Counted from the stretch's first letter, positions 18,301 to 30,788 are shown. The stretch: 64,000 nucleotides of DNA from Zafaria cholistanensis (GCF_008580665.1 NZ_BKDJ01000009.1:47360-111359); one strand, 5' to 3'. Program-made: numbers and translations. Notes: generated by a model from the letters alone, not told the origin.

Positions 18301-18718
18301 GTTTCCCCCAAGAAGTGACTTGAACCGCCGCCCGCACGAACCTGGCCGGGCGCGCTCAGGCTAGCATCCGGTTTCGCGCACCGGAATGGGTGCGGCTTCC
18401 CGGCCCTCTTCCTGCTGCCCGGGAAATACGGGCGCGCGGGTCTGCGCGGGGCGTGCCCTCACGGTACGGACCGGCGGGATTGCGCAGCGAACCGTGGAGT
18501 CCGGACCAGGCAGGATCGGCAGCGGCGCTGCCATGGGTGTCAGTTGTTCCGCGGACCGGAACGGCGCGCTTCGGGCACGGTTCCCGCGGCCCCGCGTACC
18601 GCGCTGCGCGGGGCAGGGGCGTTGCCCCGCACTGCCGCCTAGCCGCTAGTGTGGGTTTCACGACAAGGGCCCGGCAGGGCAGCATGTACCACCCACAGCG
18701 CATTGGTTTGGAGAGTTC
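18301..18718. other. Divergent intergenic region between Hsp70 and glgX genes
   Basis: This 418-bp stretch is gene-free as far as can be seen. It must carry the promoter for the Hsp70-iniR arm on the minus strand and for glgX-treY-treZ on the plus strand. A short inverted repeat GTTCCG-n5-CGGAAC lies at 18546-18562. No clear copy of the GGGCACTTG box was found. Confidence 0.4.
18622..18652 (+). promoter_or_regulatory. Candidate promoter for glgX-treY-treZ
   Basis: TTGCCC at 18622-18627 and TAGTGT at 18647-18652 are separated by 19 bp and lie about 70 bp before the glgX ATG. The spacing is long for a housekeeping promoter, so this is a moderate candidate. Confidence 0.3.
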
Positions 18719-20908
18719 ATGGAAGTTTGGCCCGGCAACGCTTACCCACTGGGTGCCACCTACGACGGCACCGGCACTAACTTCGCCCTGTACAGCGAAG
18801 TCGCCGAAGCCGTTCAGTTGTGCCTGTTCGACGACGAGGGCAAGGAGACCCGGGTCGACCTCACCGAGGTCGACGGGTACGTCTGGCACTGCTACTTGCC
18901 CCAGATCATCCCCGGACAACGCTACGGCTACCGGGTCCACGGCCCGTACGATCCCGCCCAGGGCCTGCGGTGCAACCCCAACAAGCTGTTGCTGGATCCC
19001 TACGCCAAGGCCGTCGAAGGGCAGGTCAGCTGGGACCAGGCCCTGTTCGGCTACAACTTCGGGGACGAGGATTCCCGCAACGACGAGGATTCCGCGCCGC
19101 ACATGATGCTTGGCGTCGTGGTGAGCCCGTTCTTCGACTGGGACGGGGACCGCAGCCCGCGCACCCCCTACCACCAGTCGGTCATCTACGAGGCGCACGT
19201 CAAGGGCCTGACGCAGATGCACCCCGAAATCCCCGAGGACCAGCGCGGCACCTACGCCGGCGTCGCCCACCCGGCCGTGATCGCGCACCTGCAAAAGCTC
19301 GGGGTCACGGCGATCGAACTGATGCCCGTTCACCAGTTCGTCAACGACTCGACCCTGCAGGACAAGGGGCTCTCCAACTACTGGGGATACAACACGATCG
19401 GCTTCTTCGCCCCGCAGAACACCTACAGCTCCACGGGCGACCAGGGCCAGCAGGTCCAGGAGTTCAAGGCGATGGTGCGCACGCTGCACCTGGCCGGGAT
19501 CGAGGTCATCCTCGACGTGGTCTACAACCACACGGCGGAGGGAAACCACATGGGCCCCACGCTCTCCTTCCGCGGCATCGACAACGCGTCCTACTACCGG
19601 CTGATGGAGGAGGACAAGAAGTACTACATGGACTACACCGGCACCGGCAACTCGCTGAACGTCCGCAGTCCGCACTCGCTCCAGCTGCTCATGGACTCCC
19701 TGCGCTACTGGGTCACGGAGATGCACGTGGACGGGTTCCGCTTCGACCTCGCCTCCACCCTGGCCCGGGAGTTCTACGACGTCGACAAGCTCTCCACCTT
19801 CTTCGAACTCATCCAGCAGGATCCGGTCGTGTCCCAGGTCAAGCTCATCGCCGAACCCTGGGACATCGGGCCCGGCGGCTACCAGGTCGGCAACTTCCCG
19901 CCCCAGTGGACCGAATGGAACGGCAAGTACCGGGACACGGTGCGCGACTTCTGGCGCGGCGTGCCCTCCACCCTGGGCGAGTTCGCCTCCCGCATCACCG
20001 GCTCGGCGGACCTGTATGAGCACTCCGGGCGGCGCCCGGTGGCGTCGATCAACTTCGTCACGGCCCACGACGGCTTCACCCTGCGGGACCTGGTCTCCTA
20101 CAACGAGAAGCACAACGAGGCCAACGGCGAGGACAACAACGACGGCGAGTCCCACAACCGCTCCTGGAACTGCGGGGCGGAGGGCCCCACGGACGATCCG
20201 GAGGTCCAGGCGCTGCGGGCCCGCCAGCAGCGCAACTTCATCGCCACGCTGCTGCTCTCCCAGGGCGTGCCGATGATCGCCCACGGGGACGAACTGGGCC
20301 GCACCCAGCTGGGCAACAACAACACCTACGCCCACGACTCGGAGCTGAGCTGGATCCACTGGGAGACGGCCGACCAGCCGCTGCTGGAGTTCACGGCCGC
20401 GGTGAGCAAGCTGCGGGCGGAACACCCGACCTTCCGCCGCCGCAGGTTCTTCGACGGGCGCCCCGTCGAGCACCCCGACGGCACCAAGCTTCCGGACATC
20501 GTCTGGCTCGGGGCCGACGGCAAGGCCATGAAGCCCGAGGACTGGGACGCGGACGTGGCCCTGTCGATCGGGGTCTTCCTCAATGGCCAGGGCATCGGCG
20601 GAACCGACTCCCGTGGCCAGCGCGTCACCGACCTGAACTTCCTGCTGTTCTTCAACCCCCACCATGAGGATGTCGAGTTCAGGCTCCCGGCCGAGAAGTA
20701 CGGGGCCAAGTGGGAGCAGGTCATCGACACGGCCGGCAGCTACGCGGACTCCCCGGCGGTGGCGGCGGAGAGCGCGCTCACCGTGCGCGGCCGCTCGATG
20801 GTCGTGCTGCGGGCGGAGAACCAGGAGGAGGAGCCGGCGCCGGACCACTCGGTCGCGGCTTCGCTCGCGGCGCTGGCGGGGGCCAAGACGCGCGAGACGA
20901 TGGTCTGA
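18719..20908 (+). CDS. glgX: Glycogen debranching enzyme GlgX/TreX
   Basis: This 729-residue GH13 enzyme cuts alpha-1,6 branches in glycogen to release maltooligosaccharides. An N-terminal CBM48-type domain begins at [17 protein letters not shown]. The catalytic barrel carries [16 protein letters not shown] (nucleophile Asp), LIAEPWD (acid/base Glu) and [19 protein letters not shown], with NRSWNCG typical of GlgX. GGAGAG precedes the ATG. It is the first gene of a three-gene cluster with treY and treZ, so the products feed trehalose synthesis. TreX is the name used when the gene sits with treYZ. Confidence 0.93.
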   Translation: MEVWPGNAYPLGATYDGTGTNFALYSEVAEAVQLCLFDDEGKETRVDLTEVDGYVWHCYLPQIIPGQRYGYRVHGPYDPAQGLRCNPNKLLLDPYAKAVEGQVSWDQALFGYNFGDEDSRNDEDSAPHMMLGVVVSPFFDWDGDRSPRTPYHQSVIYEAHVKGLTQMHPEIPEDQRGTYAGVAHPAVIAHLQKLGVTAIELMPVHQFVNDSTLQDKGLSNYWGYNTIGFFAPQNTYSSTGDQGQQVQEFKAMVRTLHLAGIEVILDVVYNHTAEGNHMGPTLSFRGIDNASYYRLMEEDKKYYMDYTGTGNSLNVRSPHSLQLLMDSLRYWVTEMHVDGFRFDLASTLAREFYDVDKLSTFFELIQQDPVVSQVKLIAEPWDIGPGGYQVGNFPPQWTEWNGKYRDTVRDFWRGVPSTLGEFASRITGSADLYEHSGRRPVASINFVTAHDGFTLRDLVSYNEKHNEANGEDNNDGESHNRSWNCGAEGPTDDPEVQALRARQQRNFIATLLLSQGVPMIAHGDELGRTQLGNNNTYAHDSELSWIHWETADQPLLEFTAAVSKLRAEHPTFRRRRFFDGRPVEHPDGTKLPDIVWLGADGKAMKPEDWDADVALSIGVFLNGQGIGGTDSRGQRVTDLNFLLFFNPHHEDVEFRLPAEKYGAKWEQVIDTAGSYADSPAVAAESALTVRGRSMVVLRAENQEEEPAPDHSVAASLAALAGAKTRETMV

Positions 20909-20964
20909 CCGGCAGCGCCATGGACCGGGCAGCTGGAATGGAAACAACCGATTCGGGGGATCGA

Positions 20965-23304
20965 ATGCATTCGCTCAACAAAACGCCGGTTTCGACCTAC
21001 CGGCTGCAGATCAGGCCGTCTTTCACGCTGCATGACGCCGCCGACCTGGTTCCCTACCTCAGGGACCTGGGCGTGGACTGGCTCTACCTTTCACCGATCC
21101 TCACCGCGGAAAAGGGGTCCGACCACGGTTACGACGTCGTCGATCCCACCTCCGTGGACCCGGACCGGGGCGGGCGCGAGGGGCTGGTCCGCCTCTCCAC
21201 CGCGGCCCACGCCGCGGGCATGGGCCTGCTCGTGGACATCGTGCCCAACCACATGGGGGTCGCCACGCCGCGCGCCAACAGCTGGTGGTGGTCGCTGCTG
21301 CGCGAGGGCCGCGCCTCGCGATACGCCGAGGCCTTCGACGTGGACTGGGACGCGGGACGGGGCAGGCTGCGCCTGCCCGTGCTGGGCGACGGGGATTCCG
21401 AGGAGTCCTCGCTGCGCCTGGTGCGGGACGACGACGGCGGATTCGAGCTGCACTACTTCGACCACGCCTTCCCGGTTGCCCCGGGCACCGCCGCGGACGG
21501 CGACGACCCCGCCGCCGTCCATGCCCGCCAGCACTACGAGCTGGTGAACTGGCGCCGGGCCGATGCGGAGTTGAACTACCGCCGCTTCTTCGGCGTCAAT
21601 TCGCTGGCGGGGCTGCGCGTGGAGGTGGACTGGGTCTTCGACGAAGCCCACGCGGAGGTCAGGTCCTGGTTCGAGGACGGGCTGGTGGACGGGCTGCGCA
21701 TCGACCACCCCGACGGCCTCGCGGACCCGGCGGGCTACCTGCGCCGGCTGCACGAGCTGACCGGCGGAGCCTACGTGCTGGTGGAGAAGATCCTCGAGCC
21801 CGGAGAGAAGCTCCCGCCCGACTGGGCCTGCGCGGGGACCACGGGCTATGACGCCCTCGCGGACGTCGACCGGCTCTTCGTGGACCCGCGGGGCCGCGAA
21901 GCGCTCAGCGACGTGGTGCCCGGGGATGACTCCTACCGGCAGATGATCCACGACACCAAGCGGGCCATCGCGGACGGACTGCTGCACTCCGAGGTCCAGC
22001 GGCTCACGCGCCTGGTCCCCGCGGACGCCGGGCTGGACCCCTCTTCCGCCGCCGACGCCCTGGCCGAGATCCTCAGCTGTTTCCCCGTCTACCGCAGCTA
22101 CCTTCCGCACGGACGGGAGTACCTGGACCAGGCCGTGATCGCGGCCCGCGTGCACCGGCCCGACCTGGCCGAGGCGATCACGGTGCTGCATCCGCTGCTG
22201 GGACCGGCCGGGGACGCCGCGGCAACCGAACTGGCCGTGCGCTTCCAGCAGACCAGCGGCATGGTCATGGCCAAGGGCGTCGAGGACACAGCGTTCTACC
22301 GCTATACAAGGCTGACGTCCCTGAACGAGGTGGGGGCCGACCCCTCGGAGTTCGCGGTGGAGCCGTTCGAGCTGCACACCCGCTTCGCCGTGCGCCAGCT
22401 CGAACTGCCCGACTCGATGACGACCCTCTCCACCCACGACACCAAGCGCTCCGAGGACACGCGCGCACGGATCAGCGTGCTCAGCGAGGCGGCGGAGGCG
22501 TGGGCCGAGTTCCTGCCGCGGTTCGAAAGCAAGGTCCCCGTGGAAGACCTGGCCTTTGCCGACCTGCTGTGGCAGGCCGCGATCGGGGCCTGGCCGCTCA
22601 GCCGGGAACGGGCCCACGCCTACGCGGAAAAGGCCGCCCGCGAGGCCGGAAACAGCACCTCCTGGACGGACCCGAACACCGGGTTCGAGGAGGGCATGCA
22701 CGCGGCAATCGACCAGGCCTTCGACGATCCGGCGGTCAACGAGGCGGTCTCCGCCATGGCGGCCGGCCTCGCTCCGGCCGGGCGGTCCAATTCGCTGGCC
22801 GCCAAGCTGGTCCAGCTGACCATGCCCGGCGTCCCCGACGTCTACCAGGGCACCGAGTTCTGGGACTACTCTCTCGTGGACCCCGACAACCGGCGCCCGG
22901 TGGACTTCGCGGCCCGTGCCGCCGCGCTCGCCGAGCTCGACGCCGGTGCGGCCCTGCCGCCGGTGGAGGCGGACGGGCGGGCCAAGCTGCTGCTGGTCAG
23001 CAGGGCGCTGCGGCTGCGACGCGGCCGCCCCGAGCTGTTCACCGGCTACGAGGCCGTGGCGGTGGAGGGAGAGGACGAACAGCACCTGTTCGGCTTTGAC
23101 CGGGGCGGGGCCATCACCCTGGTGACCCGGCTTCCGCTGGGACTGGCGGAAGGCGGCGGCTGGCACGACACCGCCGCGCTGCTGGCCCCCGGATCCTACC
23201 GGGACGTGGTCACCGGCCGGCTGCTGGAAAGCGACGGACGGCTGTACGCCAGGGAGGTCTTCGCCGTCTACCCGGCGGCACTGCTGGTAAGGGAGGATGC
23301 GTAG
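20965..23304 (+). CDS. treY: Maltooligosyl trehalose synthase
   Basis: This 779-residue GH13 enzyme converts the reducing-end alpha-1,4 bond of maltooligosaccharides into an alpha,alpha-1,1 bond. Family motifs are [13 protein letters not shown] at the N-terminus, [26 protein letters not shown] (nucleophile Asp), [10 protein letters not shown] (acid/base Glu), [14 protein letters not shown] and [14 protein letters not shown] near the end. The ATG at 20965 has a GGGGGA site, and the conserved N-terminus follows closely; an ATG at 20938 is an alternative. The gene is 56 bp after glgX, and its stop overlaps or abuts the start of treZ. Confidence 0.93.
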   Translation: MHSLNKTPVSTYRLQIRPSFTLHDAADLVPYLRDLGVDWLYLSPILTAEKGSDHGYDVVDPTSVDPDRGGREGLVRLSTAAHAAGMGLLVDIVPNHMGVATPRANSWWWSLLREGRASRYAEAFDVDWDAGRGRLRLPVLGDGDSEESSLRLVRDDDGGFELHYFDHAFPVAPGTAADGDDPAAVHARQHYELVNWRRADAELNYRRFFGVNSLAGLRVEVDWVFDEAHAEVRSWFEDGLVDGLRIDHPDGLADPAGYLRRLHELTGGAYVLVEKILEPGEKLPPDWACAGTTGYDALADVDRLFVDPRGREALSDVVPGDDSYRQMIHDTKRAIADGLLHSEVQRLTRLVPADAGLDPSSAADALAEILSCFPVYRSYLPHGREYLDQAVIAARVHRPDLAEAITVLHPLLGPAGDAAATELAVRFQQTSGMVMAKGVEDTAFYRYTRLTSLNEVGADPSEFAVEPFELHTRFAVRQLELPDSMTTLSTHDTKRSEDTRARISVLSEAAEAWAEFLPRFESKVPVEDLAFADLLWQAAIGAWPLSRERAHAYAEKAAREAGNSTSWTDPNTGFEEGMHAAIDQAFDDPAVNEAVSAMAAGLAPAGRSNSLAAKLVQLTMPGVPDVYQGTEFWDYSLVDPDNRRPVDFAARAAALAELDAGAALPPVEADGRAKLLLVSRALRLRRGRPELFTGYEAVAVEGEDEQHLFGFDRGGAITLVTRLPLGLAEGGGWHDTAALLAPGSYRDVVTGRLLESDGRLYAREVFAVYPAALLVREDA

Positions 23305-23305
23305 C

Positions 23306-25075
23306 ATGGATACCCGCTTCGACGTCTGGGCGCCGCGCGCCCGCACGGTGGAACTGGCCCTCGGCGGGGACCTCCTGCCGATGGAGGACCGCGGCGGAGG
23401 CTGGTGGCGGCCCGCCGCCGCAGTCCCCGCGGGCGAGGCCGACTACGGCTATGTGCTCGACGGCGGAGGGACGCCGCTGCCGGACCCGCGCTCGCGGCGC
23501 CAGCCCGACGGAGTCCACGGGCTCTCCCGCACCTTCGACCCCTCCGGGCACCAGTGGCAGGACAGCGGCTGGGTTTCCCCGGGCCTGGCCGGAGGGGCGA
23601 TCTACGAGATGCACGTGGGCACCTTCACCCCGGAGGGCACCCTCGACGCCGCCGCGGCGCGGCTGGGTTACCTGGCGGACCTGGGCGTGCAGCATGTGGA
23701 ACTGCTCCCGGTGAACGGCTTCAACGGCGTGCACAACTGGGGCTACGACGGCGTGCTCTGGTACACCGTGCACGAGGCCTACGGCGGGCCCGCCGCCTAC
23801 CAGCGCTTCGTCGACGCGGCCCACCGGCACGGCCTGGGCGTGGTGCAGGATGTCGTCTACAACCACCTTGGCCCCAGCGGCAACTACCTGCCGCGCTTCG
23901 GCCCGTACCTGGTGGAGGGCAACGCCAACACCTGGGGCGACGCGGTCAACCTCGACAAGGAGGGATCGGACGAGGTCCGCGCCTACATCGTCGAGAACGC
24001 CCTGATGTGGATGCGCGACTACCACGTCGACGGGTTGCGTCTGGACGCCGTCCACGCCTTCCGCGACGAGCGGGCGGTGCACCTGCTGGAGGAGCTTGCC
24101 GCCGCCACCGACGAGTTGTCCGCGCGCAGCGGGCGGCCGCTGTTCCTGGTTGCCGAATCGGACCTGAACAACGACCGGCTGATCCATCCGCGCGACATCA
24201 ACGGCCATGGCCTGGCCGGCCAGTGGAGCGACGACTTCCACCATGCGGTCCACTCCAACCTGACCGGCGAGGACGGGGGCTACTACACGGACTTCGCCTC
24301 CGTGGGTGCCCTGGCCAAGGTGCTGCGTGACGGTTTCTTCCACGACGGCAGCTATTCCTCGTTCCGGGGCCGCCACCACGGCCGCCCGGTCAACCACGCC
24401 CGCGTGGAGCCGCGCCAGCTGGTGGTCTGCACGCAAAACCACGACCAGATCGGCAACCGCGCCGCCGGGGACCGGATCACCGCCACCCTGGGCTTCGACC
24501 AGCTGGTCCAGGCTGCCGTGCTGAACCTGACCTCGCCCTTCACGCCCATGCTCTTCATGGGCGAGGAGTTCGCCGCGTCGACGCCGTGGGCGTTCTTCAC
24601 CTCCCACCCCGAGCCCGAACTCGGCAAGGCCACCGCCGAGGGCCGGCTGCTGGAGTTCGAGCGGATGGGGTGGGACCCGGACCAGGTACCGGACCCCCAG
24701 GACCCGCAGACGTTCGAGCGCTCGAAGCTGAACTGGAGCGAGGCGGAACACGGCGACCACGCGCGGATGCTCGAGGTCTACCGGCGCCTGCTGAAACTGC
24801 GGGCCACCGAGCCGGACCTCGCGGCGACCCGCTGGCCCGACGCCGTCGAGCACCACGAGCAGGAGCGGTGGCTGTCCCTCCGCCGCGGCTCCCTGGCCAT
24901 CCTGGCCAACCTTTCCGGGGACGAGCGGAAGGTCCCGCTGGGCGGGACCGCCGGGGAGGTGCTCTTCGGAACCGAAGGGATCGGCCACCCCGGGCCCGAC
25001 GGCACGGACCTGGTGCTGCCTCCGGCCGGGGCCGCCGTCGTCCGCCTGGGCCGCGTGCGGCCGGATCAGGACTAA
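23306..25075 (+). CDS. treZ: Maltooligosyl trehalose trehalohydrolase
   Basis: This 589-residue GH13 enzyme releases trehalose from the maltooligosyl trehalose made by TreY. The N-terminal domain starts [11 protein letters not shown]. The barrel holds [38 protein letters not shown] (nucleophile Asp), LVAESDLN (acid/base Glu) and [14 protein letters not shown], and LFMGEEFAA follows. The GGGAGG site at about 23290 favours ATG 23306; ATG 23297 would overlap the treY stop but sits too close to the site. The stop codon lies in the first of three 16-bp imperfect tandem units. Confidence 0.93.
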   Translation: MDTRFDVWAPRARTVELALGGDLLPMEDRGGGWWRPAAAVPAGEADYGYVLDGGGTPLPDPRSRRQPDGVHGLSRTFDPSGHQWQDSGWVSPGLAGGAIYEMHVGTFTPEGTLDAAAARLGYLADLGVQHVELLPVNGFNGVHNWGYDGVLWYTVHEAYGGPAAYQRFVDAAHRHGLGVVQDVVYNHLGPSGNYLPRFGPYLVEGNANTWGDAVNLDKEGSDEVRAYIVENALMWMRDYHVDGLRLDAVHAFRDERAVHLLEELAAATDELSARSGRPLFLVAESDLNNDRLIHPRDINGHGLAGQWSDDFHHAVHSNLTGEDGGYYTDFASVGALAKVLRDGFFHDGSYSSFRGRHHGRPVNHARVEPRQLVVCTQNHDQIGNRAAGDRITATLGFDQLVQAAVLNLTSPFTPMLFMGEEFAASTPWAFFTSHPEPELGKATAEGRLLEFERMGWDPDQVPDPQDPQTFERSKLNWSEAEHGDHARMLEVYRRLLKLRATEPDLAATRWPDAVEHHEQERWLSLRRGSLAILANLSGDERKVPLGGTAGEVLFGTEGIGHPGPDGTDLVLPPAGAAVVRLGRVRPDQD

Positions 25076-25107
25076 TCCCGGGCAGGACTCAGCCCGGACA
25101 GGAGCAG
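25060..25107. repeat. 16-bp imperfect tandem repeat spanning the treZ stop
   Basis: The units are GCCGGATCAGGACTAA (25060-25075), TCCCGGGCAGGACTCA (25076-25091) and GCCCGGACAGGAGCAG (25092-25107). The treZ stop TAA ends the first unit. The copies are diverged but share CAGGA at the same place. Confidence 0.6.
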
Positions 25108-25118
25108 GAAGAGGCGCC

Positions 25119-25157
25119 CGAACGGGGCCCCGGCCGCGGCGGCCGGGGCCCCGTTCG
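25119..25157. terminator. Bidirectional terminator-like hairpin, treZ / SDR
   Basis: A perfect 17-bp stem (CGAACGGGGCCCCGGCC and its complement) has a 5-base loop. It sits between the convergent treZ and SDR genes and can act on both strands. No long T-run follows. Confidence 0.75.
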
Positions 25158-25214
25158 GTCCCCTGCTGGACCCCTGCCGGACCCGGGAACATCCGGGACC
25201 CGCAAGGCCGGAGG

Positions 25215-25262
25215 CCTCGAGGACCGGGAGCCTGGAAAACCCGGGCCCTAGAAGACCGGCAA
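25215..25262. repeat. 16-bp imperfect tandem repeat spanning the SDR stop
   Basis: The units are CCTCGAGGACCGGGAG (25215-25230), CCTGGAAAACCCGGGC (25231-25246) and CCTAGAAGACCGGCAA (25247-25262). The stop codon of the minus-strand SDR gene (complement of 25248-25250) lies in the third unit. Confidence 0.55.
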
Positions 25263-26150
25263 CCCGCCGGTGACACCCAGGACGGTGCCGCTGACATAGC
25301 TGGCCTCCCGGGGCGAGGCCAGGAACACGTAGGCGCCGGCGAGTTCGGCCGGCTGGCCGATCCTGCCCAGGGGCGTGTCGCGGCCCATCTTCGCCACGGC
25401 CTCGGGTTCCTTGGTCGCCGGCTGGAGGGGCGTCCACACAGGGCCGGGGGCCACCGCGTTCACCCGGATACCCTCGGGCCCCAACTCGGCGGCAAGGTTG
25501 GCGGTCACATTGTTCAGGGCGGCCTTGGTCGCGGCGTAATCCACCATCGTGACGGAGGGCTGGTAGGCCTGCAGCGACGTCGTATTGATGATGCAGTCCC
25601 CCCGGCCCAGGTGCCCTAAGGCGGCCCGCGTCACCCACAGCGTGCCGTAGAGGTTGGTGCGCACCGCCCGTTCCAGGTCCGCGGTGCGCAGCCCCTTCAG
25701 TCCGGCCTCCCCGCGTGCCCAGTGGTAGCCGGCGTTGTTGACCAGGATGTTCAGCCCGTCGAGCCCCTCCACCGCCGCCTCCACGATCCGTCCGCAGGCG
25801 TCCTCCTCGCGCAGGTCCCCGGGAACCAGCACGGCGGCGCGCCCGGCCTCTTCGATCCACCGCGCCGTGTCGCGGGCGTCCGGCTCTTCTTCGGGCAGGT
25901 AGTTGAGGGCGACGTCGGCGCCCTCCCGGGCGTAGGCGATCGCCACGGCCCTGCCGATGCCGGAGTCCCCTCCGGTCACCAGGGCTTTCAGTCCCGCCAG
26001 GCGGCCGTGCCCGGTCCAGGTCTCCTCGCCGTGGTCCGGCACCGGGTCCATGCGTCCGGTCAGGCCCGGCGGCTCCTGCTGCTGGGGGCGCATCCCCCCG
26101 TCTTCGGAGGCGAGGGCGGCGGCGCGGCGGGCAACGTCGGATTCCGGCAT
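25248..26150 (-). CDS. Short-chain dehydrogenase/reductase
   Basis: This 300-residue classical SDR has a 50-residue hydrophilic N-terminal extension. The coenzyme site is TGGDSGIG (59-66), the structural motif is NNAG (138-141), and the catalytic residues are Ser192, Tyr205 and Lys209 (DYAATKAAL). The extension with RPQQQEPPGLTGRMDP is typical of the YghA/YhdG-type general stress SDRs of soil bacteria. The substrate is unknown; the acidic residue after the first strand region (ALNYLPEEE) fits NADP/NAD-dependent stress dehydrogenases. The gene is convergent with treZ behind a shared hairpin. Confidence 0.85.
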   Translation of the reverse strand: MPESDVARRAAALASEDGGMRPQQQEPPGLTGRMDPVPDHGEETWTGHGRLAGLKALVTGGDSGIGRAVAIAYAREGADVALNYLPEEEPDARDTARWIEEAGRAAVLVPGDLREEDACGRIVEAAVEGLDGLNILVNNAGYHWARGEAGLKGLRTADLERAVRTNLYGTLWVTRAALGHLGRGDCIINTTSLQAYQPSVTMVDYAATKAALNNVTANLAAELGPEGIRVNAVAPGPVWTPLQPATKEPEAVAKMGRDTPLGRIGQPAELAGAYVFLASPREASYVSGTVLGVTGGLPVF

Positions 26151-26433
26151 GGTGGGGCCTTTCCGTAGTCGGGTCGTACTCCAGCCCCCACCCTACGGAC
26201 ACGGGCCGGCCCTGTCAGGCGGCCCTGTCAGGCGGCCCTGCCAGGCCGCACCGCCAGGCCGCACCGCCTGGCGGCACTTTCAGGCCGCTCCGTCACTCCG
26301 CACCCCCGCACCGCCAGGCCGTTGGGTCCCCTGCCGCGGCACCCCCCCACTGCCGCGGCACGCCGGTGCGGCGTAGGGTGGGCATGTACTGCCGGAACCG
26401 GATCCGCAAGGACCCGCCAACCGAGGAGGACCC
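26151..26433. repeat. Intergenic region with short tandem GC-rich repeats
   Basis: The stretch 26207-26300 is built from repeats of about 13-14 bp such as GGCCCTGTCAGGC and CAGGCCGCACCGC. TAGGGT at about 26376-26381 could be a -10 for the small gene that follows. No gene was seen. Confidence 0.45.
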
Positions 26434-26661
26434 ATGCACCACACCGACGGCGCCGACGGCAACCAGGACTTCGGGGAGCGCCCGGCCAGCCCCTCCGGCG
26501 ACGGGACGGCCCGCGGCGAGGCCCCGCACCAGGAGGAGGAAGGGCAGATTCCCGTGGCCGGCAGCGAGGCCCTCGCCGAACGGATCGAGAAGGAGGCCGA
26601 CGGCGACCGTGACGGGGACGGGGAACCGGACGGCCCGCGCAACGTGCCGTTCCCCGGCTAG
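26434..26661 (+). CDS. Small acidic hypothetical protein
   Basis: This 75-residue, highly charged protein is rich in Asp, Glu and Gly, with EALAERIEKEADGDRDGDGE in the second half. No domain is recognised and it looks disordered. A strong GAGGAGGA ribosome site lies 5 bases before the ATG, which is the main reason to accept it. It has no obvious operon partner. Confidence 0.6.
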   Translation: MHHTDGADGNQDFGERPASPSGDGTARGEAPHQEEEGQIPVAGSEALAERIEKEADGDRDGDGEPDGPRNVPFPG

Positions 26662-26963
26662 CTGCCTGCCGCCGGGCGCCCGGCGCCCCGCCCCTGGTGC
26701 GCGGCCTCTGGTGCGCGGCCTCTGGTACCCGGCGCCCGGCCTCTGATACCCGGAGCCTGGGTGCGGGACGGGCCCGTCCGCAGCGTTTCCGGACGGCCTG
26801 GCCTTGCGTCCGGGGCTTTCCGGGTCCCTACTGATGGTGGGAGCGCTCACCGCCACCTTGCCTGGCGCCACGCCGGTGGTTTCCGGGTGCGGACCGGAAC
26901 CCGGTGCCGCACGCAGGCTGTGGACGGGTCCGCGCCCTGCCGGGATCACGCCAAGGAGGAACG
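26662..26963. other. Intergenic region with CGCGGCCTCTGGT-type repeats
   Basis: This 302-bp region is gene-free as far as can be seen. Between 26690 and 26755 a 13-14-bp unit (GCGCGGCCTCTGGT, then variants) is repeated about four times directly after the small acidic gene. Nothing else is recognised before the ribosome site at about 26953. Confidence 0.4.
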
Positions 26964-27248
26964 ATGTTCGCTCGCGTCAGCACCTACACGACCAGCCCCG
27001 ACAACCCGGGCACGCCCACCGAGGAAACCATTGGGCGGGTGCTGGAACTGCCCGGATGCCTGGGCCTCTACTACCTGAAGGGAAAGGACAGCCAGTCCCT
27101 GTCCATCACGTTGTGGGACACGGAGGACGACCTTGCCGGGAGCCGGGAACCGGCGAACGAGATCCGCTCCGAAACCGCCAGGGAACAACACATGCAGGTC
27201 CTGGGAGTGGAAGAATTCGAGGTCCTGGCCAGCCGCTTCCAGGACTAG
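26964..27248 (+). CDS. ABM-like (antibiotic biosynthesis monooxygenase-type) small protein
   Basis: This 94-residue protein has the dimeric alpha/beta-barrel (ferredoxin-like) pattern: MFARVSTYTT as strand 1, a helix with EETIGRVLELPGC, YYLKGKDSQSLSITLWDTE as the central strands, and a last strand around EFEVLASRF. Members include heme-degrading and quinone-forming monooxygenases as well as proteins of unknown role. No active-site residue can be fixed. The AAGGAGGAACG before ATG 26964 decides the start. The gene is convergent with katG. Confidence 0.75.
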   Translation: MFARVSTYTTSPDNPGTPTEETIGRVLELPGCLGLYYLKGKDSQSLSITLWDTEDDLAGSREPANEIRSETAREQHMQVLGVEEFEVLASRFQD

Positions 27249-27276
27249 GCGTCCCACACCACCACCTCCGGGACTG

Positions 27277-27314
27277 GAGCGTCCGGGCCGGCCCCGGCCG
27301 GCCCGGACGCTCCG
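27277..27314. terminator. Bidirectional hairpin between the ABM-like gene and katG
   Basis: A perfect 16-bp stem, GGAGCGTCCGGGCCGG with its complement, surrounds a 6-base loop. It lies between convergent gene ends. Its right arm is partly copied in the tandem repeat that follows. Confidence 0.7.
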
Positions 27315-27348
27315 TCACCCCGGACGCTCCGTCACCCCGGACGCTCCA
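27303..27348. repeat. 17-bp tandem repeat beside the katG stop
   Basis: CCCGGACGCTCCGTCAC occurs at 27303-27319 and 27320-27336 exactly, and a third partial copy at 27337-27348. The array ends 10 bp from the katG stop and overlaps the right arm of the terminator hairpin. Confidence 0.85.
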
Positions 27349-27358
27349 GAGGCTCCGA

Positions 27359-29857
<2,499 letters not shown>

Positions 29858-29898
29858 AGAAAGGCCCCGACCCCTTCCGGAGAAAGGGATCGGGGCCT
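29858..29898 (-). terminator. Rho-independent terminator of tRNA-Leu
   Basis: On the minus strand AGGCCCCGATCCCTT pairs with AAGGGGTCGGGGCCT, with one G-U pair, and TTTCTGC follows. It lies directly downstream of the tRNA-Leu gene. Confidence 0.8.
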
Positions 29899-29903
29899 GA
29901 TCG

Positions 29904-29985
29904 TGCCCGAGGTGGGACTCGAACCCACACGATTTTCATCGCCGCATTTTGAGTGCGGTGCGTCTGCCAATTCCGCCACTCGGGC
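29904..29985 (-). tRNA. tRNA-Leu (anticodon CAA)
   Basis: The acceptor stem GCCCGAG/CTCGGGC, the anticodon loop CTCAAAA in a CCGCA/TGCGG stem, a long variable arm and the TΨC arm GGGTTCGAGTCCC give a class II tRNA of 82 nt. The CCA end is not encoded. The gene is flanked by a promoter at 30006-30034 and a terminator at 29858-29898. Confidence 0.95.
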
Positions 29986-30005
29986 CTGCCCTGCTGCGCA
30001 ACAAA

Positions 30006-30034
30006 ACCCTAATCAGCCGGGGATCGGCGCGCAA
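30006..30034 (-). promoter_or_regulatory. Candidate tRNA-Leu promoter
   Basis: On the minus strand TTGCGC (complement of 30029-30034) and TAGGGT (complement of 30006-30011) are spaced 17 bp apart. The -10 is about 20 bp before the tRNA 5' end. Confidence 0.5.
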
Positions 30035-30152
30035 CTGCCCAAGCCCCGCAAACGTCACACTGCGGAGCTGCGCTGAACCACTCTACATGCCAGTAGTCTA
30101 AAGTCGGAAACACCGCACCACGCCCGCCCCCGGGCAGCACAGGAGAAACCCC

Positions 30153-30749
30153 ATGACGGAATCCCCCGCCGCCCCCCGCCCCGCCCGCCGCGTGGTGGTC
30201 GCCGAGGACGAGACCCTGATCCGGCTGGACATCGTGGAGATCCTTGAAGGAGAGGGCTACGAGGTGGTCGCCGAGGCGGACAACGGCGAGAAGGCCGTGG
30301 CCCTGGCCCGCGAACACAAGCCCGACCTGGTCCTGATGGACGTGAAGATGCCCGTCATGGACGGAATTACTGCGGCCGAGGCCATTGTCAAGGAGCGCAT
30401 CGCCCCCGTAGTGCTGCTGACCGCGTTCAGCCAGCGGGAACTGGTCGAGCGGGCCCGTGAGGCCGGGGCCATGGCGTACGTGGTCAAGCCCTTCACCCCC
30501 AACGACCTGATCCCGGCCATCGAGATCGCGGTCGCCCGCCACGAGGAGCTGCTGGCGCTGGAAATGGAGGTCGGGGACCTGCAGGAGCAGTTCGCCACCC
30601 GCAAGCTGGTCGAGCGCGCCAAGAGCGTGCTGACCACCCGGATGGGCCTGACGGAGCCGGAGGCCTTCCGCTGGATCCAGAAGACCTCCATGGACCGGCG
30701 CCTGAGCATGCGCGAGGTCGCCGAGACGATCATCAGCCAGGTCAAATAG
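30153..30749 (+). CDS. pdtaR: ANTAR-domain response regulator, PdtaR-like
   Basis: This 198-residue protein has a receiver domain (about 13-130) with acidic residues AEDE, the phospho-acceptor Asp63 in LMDVKMPVMDG, Thr in LLTAF and Lys in VKPF. The ANTAR RNA-binding domain follows (about 135-195) with ERAKSVLTTRMGLTEPEAF. Such regulators act on nascent RNA as antiterminators after phosphorylation by a PdtaS-type histidine kinase. The kinase gene is not in the window. The gene next to pyk is a common actinobacterial arrangement. The stop codon lies in the first of three 15-bp tandem units. Confidence 0.9.
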   Translation: MTESPAAPRPARRVVVAEDETLIRLDIVEILEGEGYEVVAEADNGEKAVALAREHKPDLVLMDVKMPVMDGITAAEAIVKERIAPVVLLTAFSQRELVERAREAGAMAYVVKPFTPNDLIPAIEIAVARHEELLALEMEVGDLQEQFATRKLVERAKSVLTTRMGLTEPEAFRWIQKTSMDRRLSMREVAETIISQVK

Positions 30750-30788
30750 GGCCAGGCCAAATAGGGCCAAGCCAAATAGGGGCAAGCC
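30736..30788. repeat. 15-bp tandem repeat spanning the pdtaR stop
   Basis: The units are GCCAGGTCAAATAGG (30736-30750), GCCAGGCCAAATAGG (30751-30765), GCCAAGCCAAATAGG (30766-30780) and a partial copy (30781-30788). Each full unit carries TAG in the same frame, so the stop codon has been copied with the unit. Confidence 0.9.

Noticed and set aside
14155..18318. 1387-codon plus-strand frame across iniR and the Hsp70 gene
   Set aside because: It is an antisense shadow. The minus-strand frames carry Walker, HTH and actin-fold motifs.
18356..20947. Long open frame on the minus strand opposite glgX, and similar long frames opposite treY, treZ, gltB and iniBAC
   Set aside because: They are GC-skew shadows with no domain motifs, no ribosome sites and low-complexity translation. 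The plus-strand or opposite genes are full-length enzymes with catalytic motifs.
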